A DNA stretch of 64,000 bases from Bacteroidales bacterium (GTDB taxonomy: Bacteria > Bacteroidota > Bacteroidia > Bacteroidales > Lentimicrobiaceae), in contig JAEUTG010000021.1 of NCBI GenBank assembly GCA_016788045.1, positions 16,534 through 80,533 of the forward strand, written 5' to 3'. Under the pieces are notes generated by a model, which had not been told where the DNA came from, did no database searches, and saw only the letters and a program-made list of their open reading frames with translations. Below are positions 61,760 through 64,000 of this stretch, piece after piece. Numbering within the stretch: the stretch's first letter is position 1; every line of letters begins with the position of its first letter. The translations under genes and the position numbers were made by a program.

Positions 61760-63643
61760 TTAACCATTCATTGAGATCAGGAATTCTTCGTTGGTCTGGG
61801 TATATTTCATTTTATCTTTCAGGAACTCCATGGCTTCCAATGGGTTCATATCGGCCAGGTGGTTGCGGAGAATCCAGATTCTCTGCAGGGTCTCTTTATC
61901 AAGCAGCAGATCTTCGCGACGGGTGCTTGATGCAACGATGTCGATGGCCGGATAGATCCGTTTGTTTGAGAGTTTGCGGTCGAGTTGCAGCTCCATATTT
62001 CCGGTTCCCTTGAATTCTTCAAAGATAACTTCATCCATTTTGGAACCAGTGTCGATGAGGGCAGTGGCTATAATGGTAAGGGAACCTCCGTTTTCAATCT
62101 GCCGGGCTGCACCAAAGAAACGTTTAGGCTTCTGCAGTGCATTGGCCTCAACCCCACCCGAAAGCACCTTGCCTGAGGCGGGTGATACGGTATTGTATGC
62201 GCGGGCGAGGCGGGTGATTGAATCGAGGAGGATGACAACATCATGGCCACATTCTGTCATACGCTTGGCTTTTTCAAGCACAATGTTGGCGATTTTTACA
62301 TGACGATCAGCTGGTTCGTCAAAAGTAGAGGCAATAACTTCGGCTTTCACACTGCGGGCCATATCGGTGACCTCTTCAGGACGCTCATCAATCAGCAGTA
62401 CAATCAGGTAAGCCTCAGGATGGTTGTAGGCAATGGCGTTGGCAATTTCTTTCAGCAATACGGTTTTTCCCGTTTTAGGCTGAGCCACGATCAATCCACG
62501 TTGTCCTTTTCCAATGGGTGAGAACAGATCGATGACCCTGGTGGAGAGATTGGACCCGGGGTGACCTGTAAGGTTGAATTTCTTTTCGGGGAAGAGGGGT
62601 GTAAGATAATCAAAGGGAATCCTGTCACGCACTTCGTCGGGCGTACGTCCATTGATCAGTTCCACCTTGATCAGCGGGAAATATTTTTCACCTTCCTTCG
62701 GCGGACGGATGGTGCCGCGCACGGTATCACCGGTCTTCAGACCAAAGAGCTTTATCTGCGACTGTGATACGTAAACATCGTCGGGTGAGTTCAGGTAATG
62801 GTAATCCGATGATCTGAGGAATCCATAACCGTCGGGCATGATTTCCAGAACGCCGTCACTTGAGATGAACCCATCAAATTCCCATGAATACTCTTCGCGT
62901 TTGCGTTCGGGGAACCTGGGCTGACGGGGATTGTTAAAATCCCGGGCATACCGGTCACCTGGCCGGTAAGGCTCCGGATCGTTGTACCTCTCAACAGGAG
63001 GAGGAGGAGGAGGCAGCGGGGCAATGTATTCTTCCTCTGCAGGTGGCACAGATACCGGGGTATCAATTTCAGCAACAGGTACTTCAACCTCCGGAATATC
63101 GTCAACTACAACATCTTCAATAATGGGCTCAGTACTGAGGCGTATGGCTTCCTCGTCGATGTGGTCACTTTTCGAAACCGGAGGTGTTATGCCTGGTTTG
63201 TTCGGATTGGGTTTGGTCTCTCTTTTGGGGCGGCCTCTTCTGGGTTTTTCGGGTTCTTTCACGTTTTGGGGTTTAGTAGTCACTACCTGTTCAGCAGGAG
63301 TTTCAACCGGAGCGGCGATTGCTTCAGCATCTTCTGCCGGATTGTTTGCTGCTGCGGTAGTGGGATTGGAAGAAGCTACCGGCGATCCCTGTCTGGGTCT
63401 TTCAAATCTGGGTTTCCCTTTGGCAAACCGCTCATCGGGAATGCGTTGACGTTTGAATTTATTTTCTCTGGCTGCTTTTTCCTTTTCGAGCATTTCTTTT
63501 GAAGGATTCAATGCCTGAAAGTCAAGAATCTGATATACAAGGTCCTGCTTTTTTAAAGAGTCGTACCTGGGTATGCTCAGTCCACGCGCAATGTCTTTAA
63601 GCTCTTCGATCTGCTTGTTGTTAAGCTCAATAATATCGTACAT
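61760..63643 (-). CDS. rho: Transcription termination factor Rho with a long N-terminal insertion
   Basis: This 627-residue Rho has a SAP-like Rho_N region (1-~45, [36 protein letters not shown]). A low-complexity insertion of ~200 residues (~50-250) rich in P, E, A and V follows, absent from E. coli Rho (419 residues). The RNA-binding cold-shock-like fold is at ~255-320 ([30 protein letters not shown]). The hexameric ATPase domain has Walker [19 protein letters not shown], Walker [17 protein letters not shown] and the arginine finger region. It is monocistronic with a long leader and a strong terminator. Confidence 0.95.
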   Translation of the reverse strand: MYDIIELNNKQIEELKDIARGLSIPRYDSLKKQDLVYQILDFQALNPSKEMLEKEKAARENKFKRQRIPDERFAKGKPRFERPRQGSPVASSNPTTAAANNPAEDAEAIAAPVETPAEQVVTTKPQNVKEPEKPRRGRPKRETKPNPNKPGITPPVSKSDHIDEEAIRLSTEPIIEDVVVDDIPEVEVPVAEIDTPVSVPPAEEEYIAPLPPPPPPVERYNDPEPYRPGDRYARDFNNPRQPRFPERKREEYSWEFDGFISSDGVLEIMPDGYGFLRSSDYHYLNSPDDVYVSQSQIKLFGLKTGDTVRGTIRPPKEGEKYFPLIKVELINGRTPDEVRDRIPFDYLTPLFPEKKFNLTGHPGSNLSTRVIDLFSPIGKGQRGLIVAQPKTGKTVLLKEIANAIAYNHPEAYLIVLLIDERPEEVTDMARSVKAEVIASTFDEPADRHVKIANIVLEKAKRMTECGHDVVILLDSITRLARAYNTVSPASGKVLSGGVEANALQKPKRFFGAARQIENGGSLTIIATALIDTGSKMDEVIFEEFKGTGNMELQLDRKLSNKRIYPAIDIVASSTRREDLLLDKETLQRIWILRNHLADMNPLEAMEFLKDKMKYTQTNEEFLISMNG

Positions 63644-63796
63644 AAATTATTGGTTAGGGTTTAATCCTGAAATAGTGGTTGGAAATAAAAGACTAGTTAA
63701 TGAAACCGCGCTCCGGTTTTATCCGATTATCCTGCTGAAAAAAGAAGTAAATGAGAGAATAAAAAAGAGAGCGGGATTGAACTGTTTTTGAAGGCA

Positions 63797-63804
63797 CAAA
63801 GATA
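63797..63804 (-). promoter_or_regulatory. Bacteroidota -7 element of rho
   Basis: The minus strand reads TATCTTTG (TAnnTTTG). The rho ATG is at 63643, so the leader would be ~145 nt, long enough for autoregulation. The remaining 63805-64000 holds no gene I can support, only the hairpin at 63882-63911. Confidence 0.5.
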
Positions 63805-63881
63805 CAACATTATTTGTAAAAAAAAACCTGATGCCGGTTTTTACCAAATGAATTTCATCGGGTATTTCATTTTGTAATGTG

Positions 63882-63911
63882 CTGGAGAATTTTTTGACAC
63901 CAATTCTCCAG
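63882..63911. repeat. 10 bp perfect inverted repeat of unknown role
   Basis: CTGGAGAATT (63882-63891) pairs with AATTCTCCAG (63902-63911) around a 10-base loop. No T run follows on either strand. GACACC occurs both in the loop and directly after the stem. Confidence 0.8.
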
Positions 63912-64000
63912 GACACCAAGTAAGCACCAATTATTATTTAATTTTTCATTCTATTTAAGTCAGGTATATGGTTAGATCTAAACAATTTTCACGGCAGAAA

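Overview
The window comes from a Bacteroidota chromosome, probably an environmental Bacteroidales/Marinilabiliales-like anaerobe or facultative anaerobe; genus and species cannot be read from it. The evidence is four secreted proteins with type IX secretion (T9SS) C-terminal sorting domains, Bacteroidota-specific families (DUF4834 next to YfhO, DUF4783, DUF5777, a Rho factor with a long N-terminal insertion), and repeated -7 elements of the Bacteroidota form TAnnTTTG upstream of genes.

Layout. 1-4140: DUF4834, YfhO and a glycosyltransferase. 4156-5151 (minus): a GpsA-like dehydrogenase. 5286-10891: surface polysaccharide genes, with a plus-strand nonulosonate trio (SpsF-like cytidylyltransferase, NeuB-like synthase, KdsC-like phosphatase) facing a minus-strand flippase and glycosyltransferase-like pair. 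10950-13016: a large T9SS type B secreted protein. 13367-16923: housekeeping genes (BrkB, NadC, DUF4783, RlmH, RdgB). 16985-20258: secreted beta-propeller proteins. 20530-26641: RluD-like synthase, a T9SS protein, a HEPN/MNT pair, a PASTA protein and divergent Ddl. 26642-30792: an AT-rich accessory island. 31196-34560: a small secreted protein, a LytS/LytTR two-component pair and a lipoprotein with three starch-binding-like modules. 34708-41875: DUF116 and a CrtI-like oxidoreductase, a T9SS serine protease, an orphan PAS sensor and MsrA. 42067-44093: a two-gene membrane operon, a repeat-rich spacer and tRNA-Leu(UAG). 44238-52566: a secreted SMP-30-like protein, a GSDH-like dehydrogenase, Tpx, a GH3/beta-lactamase fusion and a VWA protein. 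52646-60765: a Crp/Fnr regulator and a multiheme cytochrome c electron-transfer cluster. 60929-64000: an outer-membrane barrel and rho.

Most notable observations. (1) The AT-rich restriction-modification pair at 27165-30117 has the structure of a single integron cassette. It opens at G/TTAGGTGC (27100/27101) and closes with a ~135 bp attC-like site (30124-30258). The left core of that site is the exact complement of the cassette's own 5' end, as expected if the element circularises. (2) Its nuclease gene joins a PD-(D/E)XK core to three ~50-residue repeats that resemble SAP/HeH DNA-binding modules. (3) The cytochrome cluster combines a quinol-oxidising-type cytochrome b, two membrane-anchored heptaheme cytochromes, two near-duplicate monoheme cytochromes, a hexaheme lipoprotein on a collagen-like stalk and a DUF5777 barrel. 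This looks like a route for electrons from the quinone pool toward the cell surface. (4) Beside tRNA-Leu there are two 40 bp copies of a tRNA-3'-end-derived repeat flanking a 146 bp MITE-like element.
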